The notes beneath the pieces were generated by a model, which worked only from the letters and a program-made list of their open reading frames with translations, made no database searches and was not told where the DNA came from. Shown here piece by piece: positions 16,388 to 25,203 of a stretch of 36,918 bases of DNA. Origin of the DNA: Aequorivita antarctica. Lineage in GTDB: Bacteria > Bacteroidota > Bacteroidia > Flavobacteriales > Flavobacteriaceae. The translations under genes and the position numbers were made by a program. Positions within the stretch are counted from its first letter, which is position 1, and every line of letters starts with the position of its first letter. The stretch spans positions 1 to 36,918 of the forward strand of contig NZ_VORT01000020.1 of assembly GCF_007997155.1 (NCBI RefSeq), in the 5' to 3' direction.

Positions 16388-17146
16388 TTATAAAGTTCTA
16401 AATAATTTAATTGTGTAATTAAGTAATTTTGTGTCGCCATAGTCTCCATGCCCCGGAACTACAATTTTCAAATTTGGATATTGCTTTTTAATTTTTGCGA
16501 CTGTGATTGACCACTCTTCAACGTTCGCATCATCTAAATACCCTTTAGTTCCGTCCAATGCTTTTATTAAACAACCACCAAAAAGCAAATCTTCACTTGG
16601 AATATAAGTGACCACGTTATCTTTGGTATGTCCTTCTCCAAAAAACTTTGTAATAGTAGTTTGGTTACCTACTTTTAAAACAAGTGAATCCTTAAAACTA
16701 TTTTTGGGAAGCGCAAAATTATTTTCAAAAGCACGTTCTATTGTTTTAAAATAAGCATAGGAAGGGATACCATTATCATGGAATGCCTGAAGTCCCCCAA
16801 GGCAGTCGTCGTGAAAATGTGTTGGAATAATTACATTTATTTCACAATGGAGCGTTTCTTTTATCCATTTTATTAATTCTTCTGAGCTTTTGTTATTAAT
16901 GGGGGTATCGAAAACAACAATTTCATCTCCATTTCTTAAGAAGATTCCATTACAGGGAACATTTCCAAAATCATTCGTTTGTTTAAAGGAGGTATGCTCA
17001 AAAGTATTTTCGGTTATTTGGGTTACAATTAGATCTTCGGATTTATAAACTTCCATGGGCTTGAACCCATCTTGCTTATTGATACAAGAATATAAACAGG
17101 TAAGCGTAATTACAAGTAGCAATAGTTTTTTTTTGATCGATTTCAT
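16388..17146 (-). CDS. Subclass B1 metallo-beta-lactamase, predicted lipoprotein
   Basis: 252 aa. All zinc ligands of the B1 subclass are present: H110-F-H112-D-D114 in PTHFHDDCLGGL, H173 in GEGHTKDN, C192 in LFGGCLIK, and H233 in VVPGHGDYG. The zinc-1 site is therefore three His, and zinc-2 is Asp, Cys, His. Lys after GGCLI is the usual carboxylate-binding residue. The N-terminus MKSIKKKLLLLVITLTCLYSC fits a lipobox (LYS-C21), so the enzyme is probably tethered to a membrane, as NDM enzymes are. B1 enzymes of Flavobacteriia (BlaB, IND, TUS and MUS types) hydrolyse penicillins, cephalosporins and carbapenems; activity here is inferred from the intact site. It stands alone on the minus strand, without mobile-element flanks next to it. 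Confidence 0.9.
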   Translation of the reverse strand: MKSIKKKLLLLVITLTCLYSCINKQDGFKPMEVYKSEDLIVTQITENTFEHTSFKQTNDFGNVPCNGIFLRNGDEIVVFDTPINNKSSEELIKWIKETLHCEINVIIPTHFHDDCLGGLQAFHDNGIPSYAYFKTIERAFENNFALPKNSFKDSLVLKVGNQTTITKFFGEGHTKDNVVTYIPSEDLLFGGCLIKALDGTKGYLDDANVEEWSITVAKIKKQYPNLKIVVPGHGDYGDTKLLNYTIKLFRTL

Positions 17147-17724
17147 ATTTTTTATTTATTTTTTTTTAAGACAATTTATATCAACTTTTATTTTCACTTT
17201 CTAATTAACTTGTAGGTATAAATTTCATTTTTATCTTTAGTTAATTTTGATGCCATTGTTGGATGTTGCCAAAAACCCCATGAAAATCATATTTCCCCCT
17301 TTCTTGCATTATGGAATTTTCAAATGTTTCATTCCATTTGCTAGGGATGTTAGTTGCCGAATGTGAAAGAAATCCATTCCTACTAGAATTATCATACCCT
17401 GCCTGGTATTTTGAAAGAAATTCTACAACTGCCGTTTTTGCCTTCAATGAAATTGTTTGGCAAAAGAAAATATACTTTAAACAAATTTCCAAATTTTGAA
17501 GGATTCATATTTAATCATTATAACCACAATGAATTTAAGTATTGAAAAGAATCTTTACTGATTACTTTAAACGCAAAAAATATTTCTTTTTTATGCAAAT
17601 ATTGAAATTATCCTTTGTGGAGTTTTTAAACCTTGATAATAAAATGAAAGGGTAGCATGCTAAATTAGCCTTAGCAGGTACCCATCTATATTTTTTTTAA
17701 AAGTGATATTTTCTTAAAACAAAA
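17147..17724. other. Gap with a doubtful 83-codon frame
   Basis: About 580 bp. A minus-strand frame at 17241-17492 (MEICLKYIFFCQTISLKAKTAV...) has fairly protein-like composition but no recognisable family and is overlapped by an opposite frame. It may be the remnant of a decayed gene. No other signal. Confidence 0.3.
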
Positions 17725-17748
17725 AAAATACCTAAAAACAGGTGTTTT
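17725..17748 (-). terminator. Probable terminator of the GrpB-family gene
   Basis: Stem AAAATACCT / AGGTGTTTT (one T-G pair) with loop AAAAAC, flanked by A- and T-rich runs on both sides, ~78 nt past the GrpB-family stop. Confidence 0.5.
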
Positions 17749-17825
17749 TATTTGTTGAGGAAAAGGAAAATTTCCAATTTTAAAAGAATAAAGCTAGAGT
17801 ATTATGAAAATGAGAGGGTTTTTGA

Positions 17826-18368
17826 CTAAGAAGTTTGCTGGATGAAGGCTTTTTCCTTTTCTATTATTGAGTCGATAAAATCATTAATATTTAATTCTTT
17901 TAAATCGGCATATAATTTTCTATCCTGATTGGCTTTTTCGGCTAGTTCATATTTCATTCCTTGATATTTTAATCTCGCCCAATCATTTTTTCTCAAAAAA
18001 TTTCTAGATAAAATATGTCTCTCCAATGCTTTACTACTACTTGGGCACACATAAAGATGATGTAGTTTAGTATCTAAAATCTCATTTTTACACTTTCCAT
18101 TTCTTTTAAAAACCTCCCGTTCTTCAATACCCTGGTTTCCATTATGATAATACCCGATTTTTATCAATCTATTTTTTATTATCTCAAAAAATGTCTCGTG
18201 TTCATAAATAATATCTATATCAATTATTGGTTTTGAGTCCAACATAGGTACAGAGGTACTTCCAATGTGTTCAATTTTGTGTTCAACTCCAACTAAGCCA
18301 ATTTTAATTTCACGTTTCAAATCTTTGAAATCTTTAATCCACTCTGTTGTGTACTTTTTAATAAGCAT
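17826..18368 (-). CDS. GrpB/UPF0157 family nucleotidyltransferase-like protein
   Basis: 180 aa cytoplasmic protein. The family signature VEHKIEHIGSTSVPMLDSKPIIDIDI is present; it is the GSTS-x-P...D-x-D pattern of a minimal nucleotidyltransferase fold. Also typical are HHLYVCP and the C-terminal YELAEKANQDRKLYADLKE helix. Biochemical role of the family is not established. It has its own upstream gap (177 bp) and downstream terminator, so it is probably monocistronic. Confidence 0.88.
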   Translation of the reverse strand: MLIKKYTTEWIKDFKDLKREIKIGLVGVEHKIEHIGSTSVPMLDSKPIIDIDIIYEHETFFEIIKNRLIKIGYYHNGNQGIEEREVFKRNGKCKNEILDTKLHHLYVCPSSSKALERHILSRNFLRKNDWARLKYQGMKYELAEKANQDRKLYADLKELNINDFIDSIIEKEKAFIQQTS

Positions 18369-18545
18369 AAATCTCTACTAATTCAGCCCCAAATGTTAAA
18401 CATTGTTTTATCCAAAATTCCATAATTCATTTTAATACGTTCTACATTCAAAGATATAAACCAAACATGAGCCAACATTAATTCATTTCTCAAAAAAGTA
18501 CATTTTTTATTTGTCGAGTATAGTTAATCAATTGACTCTCATAAA

Positions 18546-18962
18546 CTAATTCCATTTAGATTTAGTTGAGATTGCATACTTTCCAGCTCCCAAGAAAAAA
18601 ATCTCTATCGCTCCAAAGAGGTATAGCCCTTGCAATTCGATGGCCCAGCCACCAAATTCATTTAAGGTAAAAACATCCGCAGAATGAGCCATTAAAATAG
18701 CTGTCAACATATTTAATGCTAAAACTAAACTTGCCAATCTTGCCCTCCACCCTATTAGAATTAATATTGGCGCTATTATCTGTCCTAAAAAAACGGAGTA
18801 GGCCACGAATTCTGGAATCCCAATATCAGAGAGTAAACTTTTAATAAATGTATAATCTGAATTTAAGTTTGCCATACCGTGGAATAGGATAAGTATTCCG
18901 ATACTAATCCTTAATAATAGCAAACCTAAATCCCTACCGTGAGTCTTTTCTATAGTTTTCAT
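18546..18962 (-). CDS. DoxX family membrane protein
   Basis: 138 aa, four predicted membrane helices. DoxX signature: GLLLLRISIGILILFHGMAN at the start and the central PILILIGWRARLASLVLALNM. Family members are inner-membrane proteins linked in some bacteria to redox or thiosulfate metabolism; specific role unknown. Starts 16 bp after the stop of the 106-aa membrane-protein gene, so the two form an operon. Confidence 0.85.
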   Translation of the reverse strand: MKTIEKTHGRDLGLLLLRISIGILILFHGMANLNSDYTFIKSLLSDIGIPEFVAYSVFLGQIIAPILILIGWRARLASLVLALNMLTAILMAHSADVFTLNEFGGWAIELQGLYLFGAIEIFFLGAGKYAISTKSKWN

Positions 18963-18978
18963 TCAATTTAAATTTCTA

Positions 18979-19299
18979 TTATTCAAAATTAAAAAAACAA
19001 TCCAAGCTATTTGAAATAGAAATTGCAAATAGATAAAATGGGATAATGTAAGTTTTTCTAAGAAAGTGATCTTTTATAAAAGCCTTAAAGAACATATTTT
19101 GCAATTTGGTTGTAATAAGAAGTGTTCCAAAAAAAAGAGGTATACCGGAAATGGTATAGGTTATTATGTGAATTAATCCAGATTGATTTGTTAAATCAAA
19201 CAACCATTTTCTTATGGCTATAAAGTACAATTCATCAAGAAAGAAATAAAAACCAAATGATATAACAATTATTAAAATAGTTTTTATTGACTTCTTCAT
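18979..19299 (-). CDS. Small membrane protein, unknown
   Basis: 106 aa with about three hydrophobic helices (residues 5-25, 42-64, 82-100). The frame has a normal ATG and ends just before doxX. No family recognised. It has an internal DELYFIAIRKW segment next to the first helix. Cotranscription with DoxX suggests a membrane-associated function. Confidence 0.65.
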   Translation of the reverse strand: MKKSIKTILIIVISFGFYFFLDELYFIAIRKWLFDLTNQSGLIHIITYTISGIPLFFGTLLITTKLQNMFFKAFIKDHFLRKTYIIPFYLFAISISNSLDCFFNFE

Positions 19300-19419
19300 T
19301 TTAATTTTTTTGAGTTCTATTTTTATAGAAGTTCCTTTTAATAAAATGGTTGTCTGTAAAAAATAAATTTAAGTAAAAGACTATTCATTTATACGCTATG
19401 GTGAATCATTATGTATGGG

Positions 19420-19469
19420 GCGGTGGGCTCGGTACTAATTTGAAATTGCTGGCGCATTTCATATTCACT
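19420..19469. repeat. Intergenic repeat, copy A
   Basis: GCGGTGG...TACTAATTTGAAATT-GCTGGCG-CATTTCATATTCACT aligns with 24462-24511 at most positions over ~50 bp. Neither copy is in a gene. Nature unknown; may be the end of an old mobile element or cassette boundary. Confidence 0.6.
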
Positions 19470-19566
19470 CGGCTATCTTTTTTTCGACATCATTGTAATA
19501 AAAGTCTTCTCTTTCAAATACGCTATTTATGCAATGTTAATCTTTAAAATGTACATATTGTTTAGT

Positions 19567-21873
19567 CTATTGCTTAATAATTCGTTTAAAAAATGTTACA
19601 TTATTGCTATCCAGTATGCGAATTAAATATACTCCGGCTGCTAATTTTGAGATATTTAAGTTAGAAACATAATCACCTTCATAGACTTTAGTTCCTGTTT
19701 GTGAAAAAATAGTGATTTGAGTTACGCTTGTGTTTTTTAAACTGATATTTAATATATCACTTGTAGGATTAGGGTATATTTCTATAGTATCATTACTATT
19801 TCCGAATTGCGCTGTGCCCAAAATATTTAAATCTATGGTATATTCAATAATACCCAAATCATAAGTTGCTATAAATACTTTCACAGAATCTTCATTAAAA
19901 AAATACGAGGAGGATGATGCACCTATATATAGTAATTCTTCATTATTTATGGTTTCCCAATTTTCTCCGCTATCAGTTGAATAATGCAACAAATAATCAG
20001 AAATATCTGAGCTATAGGTAGAGGCCGTCATTGCTCCTTCAGTTTCCGTTGAAAATGCTACATTGGATACTGAAAATGTGGTTCTTCTACCCCAATTTAT
20101 GCCTGCATCATCTGAAATAAAAATACCTTTTGAACTTGCTAAAGCCATACGGTTTGAATCTAAAGGGTCTTGTTGAAGATCAAAAATAAGATCGTTTGTA
20201 CTCAATACCTCCAGTCCATTACTGTTATTAGTCCAAGTAATTCCACTATCATTCGAAATGTATATTTCTGTTCCAATAGCAACAGTTATTTTTTCAGCAC
20301 CATCAATCAAAATACCATTAATGTAATTGAGAGACGGTAAGTTAATATTGGTCTCAATAACATTATTTAAATCACTAAAATTAATATATTTAAGCTGGGT
20401 TTCCGTGGGCTCAAAACCAGCAAAGGCTGCCAAAATATGCTGTGGCATATTGGGAAATGTAGCTACAGCGGTTAAGCCACTTGCAAAAAGCGACAATAAT
20501 TCATTTTTAGTTTCGCCATTATCATCACTTACTTTAATACTTGAGCCTATAAAACTTGAAGTGAATGTGTAAATACGATTTGGTGTAATCTTATCTGCAT
20601 ATTGTGTTTGCCCAGGATTGGAAGAAACAATATTCAATGGTACAATATCGTATGAAGTGTCCAAACCTGTATTTAAGTCTCGATGTACGTATCCAAACTG
20701 AACGCCGTAATAAAGATTCGCATTTGAACCATTTTTATATATATCTATATTTCCTGTACTCCAAAAAAAAGGGTTTTTAGATTTAACAAGTGTTTCGCCA
20801 CCATTTGCTGAAAACAAAGGAACATAATTGGCGCTAATAAAAATCTCTTGGGAATTCTGCGGATTATAACTCGCATTCAGACCGTAGTAGTAGCTTTCTG
20901 GATTTTCATCTAAATAAATAAAACTTTCCCAAGTAAGGCCACCATCTTCAGAAATTACAATTTCGTTTTCTTCCAAAATAATAATTTGCGATGGGTTATT
21001 TTCATTAAAGTGAATCACGTTGATACAATCTAAAATTCCATCAGTCCAAGTTATAGGTATGATAGCGAAATTTTCACCACCATCTGTAGAACTATAAACG
21101 TTCTCTGTGTTTCCCCCAAAACTGATTCCAGTCCCCATTAAGATATTTTGATCATTAAATGGATCAAAGGTTATTGGATCTAGAACAATTCCCGGGAGTT
21201 TTTCTACCCAAGTTTGACCTGCATCTTGTGATACAAAAAGACCACCATCAATGTTTGTGCTTCCGTTTCCACGAGTAAGGAAAAGTTTTTCAGGATCGTT
21301 TGGGCTTATAGCCACATCGTTTATAAAAACAGTATCGTTTTCATTCGTATAGTAAATCATATTCCAAGTAATACCGCCATCAGGACTGTAAAACGTTTTT
21401 CCTTCGAAGTTTAATCCTACTTTATAGACAGTATCGACAAGAAGTATGTCCATATTATTATCATAAAAATCATAAGAATGCGCAACAGCAGAATCAATTT
21501 GGTTCGGAAGTGGGATTGTTTTTACAATTGAAGCGGATACTATGTCATAAATCATAATTGCATTTATTGTGGTATTCTTCGAATATTTCGAAAAGGTTAG
21601 CTTGGTTCCGTCTGGGGTAAGTTTTAAATCTCTTACCCCGGAAGATTGACCAATATCCAAGGAATATAAAACATTCCAAGTTGTACCGTTATCTTCTGAA
21701 ACCACAATATGGTTTCCCAAAGTGGCAGCATATAATTTATTCGGTACATTGGCATCATAGATTACGTCAAATAGGCGACCAAAATCCTCTGAGCCCGTTA
21801 TTTCAATTTGTGCGAAAGAAGATTGGAAAGAAAAGCATAAAATAAATAAAACTAAACTAATTAATTTTTTCAT
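19567..21873 (-). CDS. Exported BNR/Asp-box repeat protein with T9SS type A sorting domain
   Basis: 768 aa. Signal peptide MKKLISLVLFILCFSFQSSFAQ. At least eight Asp-box or VPS10/sortilin-like turns run through residues ~60-660: SEDNGTTW, SPDGGITW, SQDAGQTW, STDGGENF, SEDGGLTW, SNDSGITW, SDDAGINW, STDSGENW. They mark a multi-bladed beta-propeller. The last ~75 residues (IEIYPNPTSDILNISLKN...GVYLIRILDSNNVTFFKRIIKQ) are a T9SS type A C-terminal domain, so the protein is moved across the outer membrane and attached or released. Ligand unknown; not a clear sialidase, since no catalytic Arg/Tyr set was identified. A decayed TPR-HTH regulator lies directly upstream. Confidence 0.9.
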   Translation of the reverse strand: MKKLISLVLFILCFSFQSSFAQIEITGSEDFGRLFDVIYDANVPNKLYAATLGNHIVVSEDNGTTWNVLYSLDIGQSSGVRDLKLTPDGTKLTFSKYSKNTTINAIMIYDIVSASIVKTIPLPNQIDSAVAHSYDFYDNNMDILLVDTVYKVGLNFEGKTFYSPDGGITWNMIYYTNENDTVFINDVAISPNDPEKLFLTRGNGSTNIDGGLFVSQDAGQTWVEKLPGIVLDPITFDPFNDQNILMGTGISFGGNTENVYSSTDGGENFAIIPITWTDGILDCINVIHFNENNPSQIIILEENEIVISEDGGLTWESFIYLDENPESYYYGLNASYNPQNSQEIFISANYVPLFSANGGETLVKSKNPFFWSTGNIDIYKNGSNANLYYGVQFGYVHRDLNTGLDTSYDIVPLNIVSSNPGQTQYADKITPNRIYTFTSSFIGSSIKVSDDNGETKNELLSLFASGLTAVATFPNMPQHILAAFAGFEPTETQLKYINFSDLNNVIETNINLPSLNYINGILIDGAEKITVAIGTEIYISNDSGITWTNNSNGLEVLSTNDLIFDLQQDPLDSNRMALASSKGIFISDDAGINWGRRTTFSVSNVAFSTETEGAMTASTYSSDISDYLLHYSTDSGENWETINNEELLYIGASSSSYFFNEDSVKVFIATYDLGIIEYTIDLNILGTAQFGNSNDTIEIYPNPTSDILNISLKNTSVTQITIFSQTGTKVYEGDYVSNLNISKLAAGVYLIRILDSNNVTFFKRIIKQ

Positions 21874-21980
21874 AATTAAGGTTTTTTATAGGAAGCCAAT
21901 ATTTAGAAATTATTAGCCAGATAACAAAAAAAATATCTTAAATAGCGTGACTGCTTTTAGAAAAAGTGTGACATTGCGTC

Positions 21981-23601
21981 TTAAAATATTATGATATAGC
22001 GATATAAAGCAATACTATTTTTCAGCCCCATTTTATTACTTATTCGCTCTTTTCGTTTGCGAGCTGCTTCAACCGTTATATTAAACAGAGAGGCAATTTC
22101 CTTTATTGTAAGATCCATAATATATAAAACTGGAAACGGATATTATTCGCAGTTAGTTCAAGATGTTTGTTTCGAAGTTTTGTAAGTAGCCTTTGGTTTA
22201 CTTCTTCAAAATGTTTAAGAAAACTTTCCCATTCCGAATCATTTTTAAGCAATTTTTTTAGCTCCTTTATTTTAGTAGATAAAAAATCATTCCGCGCAAT
22301 TTTGGATTGGTTTGTTAAACTATTAATAACCTGATTAATCAATTTGTTTCGTCCCAAAATTTGGAGGGCCTTTGTTGCTAACTTTCTGTTTCTGTTTTCT
22401 ATTTCATTTTTCAGACGCTACTGTTCCAATTTGGCCATTGTTTTTTTTGTGAGTAGTTGTTTCTCTAACAAAAAGTTATCACTTTCTTTTTTTGAAGTTG
22501 TAAATCATTAAATTCATTACTACGCTGTAATAAAATTTTTCTTTGTTTATTTTTAATATAATTGCTATATAGTGCCCAAGCAAATAAAATTATAATTAGC
22601 AACGAAATACTCAAAAGGCTATAAAGTATTTTTTGTTGCTCTTTTTAGCGTTCGAAGCTCCTTTTAATAATTTGCAATTTCAAATTTTATCCTATTGGTT
22701 TCAAATAATCTATCATTTTTCAACTAATTTAGGGAATTGATCAATGAAATCACGGAATCTTTTGCTCGAAAAGCCTCATCGTACAAACTGTTTTTGAGGA
22801 ATACTTCCGCTAATTGTTGGTATGCCCTTAAGCGATTTCAGGGTTCAGGGCGGCCTTTAAAGCGGCTTTTCCATATTCAACAGCTTGTAAGACCTCGCCC
22901 ATATCTTTTGCTATATTGGAAAGCAATATCAATATGGATATTCCTTCTTCATTAAAGGCTATTTTCTCCAAATCAGGTAGTAATTTTTCTACCAAGGATT
23001 TTGCTTTTTGAAAATCCCCTTTTATGTAGTTGTTTTCAACCAAAGCAGTTTCAGCCAAAATGTAAATAGAAGGTTCATTTTTAAGCATTTCTTTTGCCTC
23101 AGCCAAATAATAGCTGCGATATCGATTTTATTCTGTTGATTGGCAGCTATACCCAGATTTATAGCATATAAGACTATTTTCACATTTTCTTTATGTTTTT
23201 TTGCAAGTATATATGCTTTGGAAAATACTTTTCTGCCTTTAACAGATCACTTTCTTTGCTATAGGGGATAGCAATGTTGTTTAGAAACGTCATCTCTTCG
23301 TTTTCGTCAAGATGTTTTAGTGCTATGGAATATGCTTTCAAATAATAGTCCAAGGCTTCCCAATAATCCAACATAGAATAATTATTGGCCCCTATAGTGT
23401 TTAAGGCTAGAAACTGTTGCCTGTACAAAAGATTTTTTTTAGACAAAGTGCGTAACTTCATCAATAATTCCATGGATAAAGCAAAATTTTTATTATTTCT
23501 TGCATTTATTCCCTGAATTAATAGACTATCCAATTGGGCAGTACTCTGCCCAAGGATAAATGGACTAATAAAAAGAAAGAAAAACAGCAAAAACCTTTCA
23601 T
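21981..23601 (-). pseudogene. Decayed TPR-transmembrane-HTH regulator
   Basis: One ancestral gene can be followed through at least five frame changes or stops. Its start is ATG 23601 (MKGF) with a frame change before the signal segment LLFFFLFISPFILGQ. TPR helices follow at 23590-23180 and, after further shifts, 23106-22828 (YYLAEAKEMLKNEPSIYILAET) and YQQLAEVFLKNSLYDEAF. Then comes a membrane helix (SLLSISLLIIILFAWALY, ~22560-22620) and a coiled coil interrupted by TAG near 22420. The C-terminus has EWESFLKHFEEVNQRLL (to 22103) and finally, after one more shift at ~22120, a LuxR-type HTH (LTIKEIASLFNITVEAARKR) ending at 21981. This is the Bacteroidota regulator layout of TPR, membrane helix, coiled coil and HTH. 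It lies just upstream of the T9SS-exported protein, which it may once have controlled. Confidence 0.88.
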
Positions 23602-23736
23602 AATAGCTAGTAAGAGCGTGAAGTTATCCCAAATAATGAAAAGGCAACAATTAATTATTGGCTGATTTTTATTCTTTTTTAACGGATTGTAAATTTTTAT
23701 ATAGTTTCAATAATTGAAAATCCTAAACAAAAAACA

Positions 23737-24360
23737 CTACAATTTAAGCACCTTCTTTTTTTGTTTTGATAACCAAACAATTAAACCAACTAAGCCGATG
23801 CTTATACAAATTACCAGCCAAAATATTACATCATAATTATCGACCAATACCCTATAACTAAAAGTAAATAAGAACAGAAGAAGCCCAATACGTATCCATA
23901 ATTTATCATTTTCCAATCTTTGAGTACCATCAAATGTTGGCATCAAGTTAAAAAACATTTTAAATTCATTCCAATCCCAAATAATGAGCAGCATATTTGC
24001 AATAAGTAACATTGCAGCCAGCAAAGGAGTAAAGCCAAAACTATATGACAACGTAATAATAAAAATGTTTATAATTATAGGGAAATTAACCAATGCTCCA
24101 AGCTTAGCATATTTTTGCGTCATTAAAAGAAATCCCGCCAATAACTGACTTATTCCGATAAATTTCCAATATAACCCAGATTGATATAAGGTTTCAAAAA
24201 AGTGCCAGGCAGAATCGATTGGATTTAAAGCCCCACTTTCAGAAGTAAAGCGATTCCCTTTAATTTTTATAAGGCTAGCAAAAATGAAACAACCGCCTAT
24301 AAGATAGCGCGTATATATTATAAAGATTTGGGCACAAATATTAGTTTTTATTTTTTGCAT
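23737..24360 (-). CDS. DoxX-like polytopic membrane protein
   Basis: 207 aa with about six hydrophobic segments. The start IIYTRYLIGGCFIFASLIKIKG and the middle KFIGISQLLAGFLLMTQKYAKLGALVNFPI follow the DoxX-like pattern. A charged C-terminal tail (KQKKKVLKL) is probably cytoplasmic. Starts ATG 24360. No operon partner: the next gene on the left is the TPR-HTH pseudogene. Function unknown. Confidence 0.7.
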   Translation of the reverse strand: MQKIKTNICAQIFIIYTRYLIGGCFIFASLIKIKGNRFTSESGALNPIDSAWHFFETLYQSGLYWKFIGISQLLAGFLLMTQKYAKLGALVNFPIIINIFIITLSYSFGFTPLLAAMLLIANMLLIIWDWNEFKMFFNLMPTFDGTQRLENDKLWIRIGLLLFLFTFSYRVLVDNYDVIFWLVICISIGLVGLIVWLSKQKKKVLKL

Positions 24361-24764
24361 ACTTATGATATTATAATATAAGAGTGACGATTATCCTCAA
24401 AATTCGTTACTCAAAATTATAAATAACAATATTTAATTTGATATTAAAAGTTTTAAAGAGTGCGGTGGCATTGATACTAATTCGAAATTTCTGACGTATT
24501 ACAAATTCACTAGTTCATCATTTGTTTGGGTTTTGTATGCAGCTGCCTCGATACAAATAAAATTATATAATCTTTAATAATCAATTATTTAGATTTACTT
24601 TCGTTTTATAAATGTGGATAGGAAATAATTTATTGATACTAATTAGGATTTAATACAACCTTCTATTGGTCGAGAAAGCGCGGAAGATAAGGGCGGAACG
24701 CCATCGCTAGCAGTGGTAAACTTTGGTTAAGCAATTAATTATACCACGGTGATGTATATCGTTT
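24361..24764. other. Gap with intergenic repeat, no gene
   Basis: 404 bp between the DoxX-like gene and the HxlR-family gene. It holds repeat copy B (24462-24511) and a locally GC-richer patch at 24669-24712. No frame of protein-like composition and no tRNA fold. Confidence 0.5.
24462..24511. repeat. Intergenic repeat, copy B
   Basis: Partner of 19420-19469; shared words are GCGGTGG, TACTAATT, GAAATT and ATTCACT in the same order and spacing. Confidence 0.6.
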
Positions 24765-25112
24765 TTATTTTTTATTAATGCCATCTTTTTCCATTAAACT
24801 AAAACCATAATCTCTTAATGCAGATATGATTGGAATAGAGTTATTACCTTTTTCAGTTATCGAATATTCAACTCTTACTGGGACTTCGGCAATAATTTTT
24901 TTCTCTAAAAATCCATCAGAACATAATTCTTTTAAGTTCTTACTCAACATTCTATCTGAGACATTTGATATGCTTTTTTTTAATTCGGAATACCTCACAA
25001 TCTTATCTTTCAACCTCCATAAAATTGGCATTTTATAAGTTCCTCCTATTTTTGAGAATACGTATTCAACTGGTGTGTAATATTTCTTGTTATCACTTAA
25101 AAATTCTGGCAT
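24765..25112 (-). CDS. HxlR-family transcriptional regulator
   Basis: 115 aa winged-helix regulator. Family features are the N-terminal PVEYVFSKIGGTYKMPILWRLKDKIVRYSELKKSI, the recognition part VSDRMLSKNLKELCSDGFLEKK, and the wing VEYSITEKG. The frame extends to 25187, but ATG 25112 (MPEFLSDNKKYY) gives the normal length and leaves a 91-bp divergent promoter region. It is divergent from the PfpI/OsmC/oxidoreductase operon and probably represses it. HxlR-type proteins often respond to electrophiles or oxidants through a cysteine near the N-terminus or in the effector helix; here the only Cys is in LKELCSDG. Confidence 0.9.
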   Translation of the reverse strand: MPEFLSDNKKYYTPVEYVFSKIGGTYKMPILWRLKDKIVRYSELKKSISNVSDRMLSKNLKELCSDGFLEKKIIAEVPVRVEYSITEKGNNSIPIISALRDYGFSLMEKDGINKK

Positions 25113-25123
25113 AATTACATAAA

Positions 25124-25154
25124 TGTTAGTTGCTAACAAATATAACAATTTGTT
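25124..25154. promoter_or_regulatory. Two overlapping palindromes in the HxlR divergent region (candidate operator)
   Basis: TGTTAG-TTG-CTAACA (25124-25138) and AACAAAT-n6-ATTTGTT (25135-25154) are both perfect inverted repeats. They lie between the divergent starts at 25112 and 25204. The second covers the -33 element of the rightward promoter, a typical repressor position. Confidence 0.65.
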
Positions 25155-25182
25155 GAGTAAGCTTACATTCAAAATATCTTTG
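25149..25182 (+). promoter_or_regulatory. Promoter of the PfpI-OsmC-oxidoreductase operon
   Basis: TTTG (25149-25152) and TATCTTTG (25175-25182) fit the Bacteroidota consensus with a 22-nt spacer (19 if the adjacent TTG is used). The expected start is near 25189, 15 nt before the ATG at 25204. Confidence 0.65.
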
Positions 25183-25203
25183 TTCAAACAAAAATTAAAA
25201 ATA

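Noticed and set aside
17241-17492. 83-codon minus-strand frame as a gene
   Set aside because: No family, no clear upstream signals and an overlapping opposite frame; kept only as a doubtful remnant.
24669-24712. GC-richer patch as a possible RNA gene
   Set aside because: No cloverleaf or conserved RNA pattern can be drawn.
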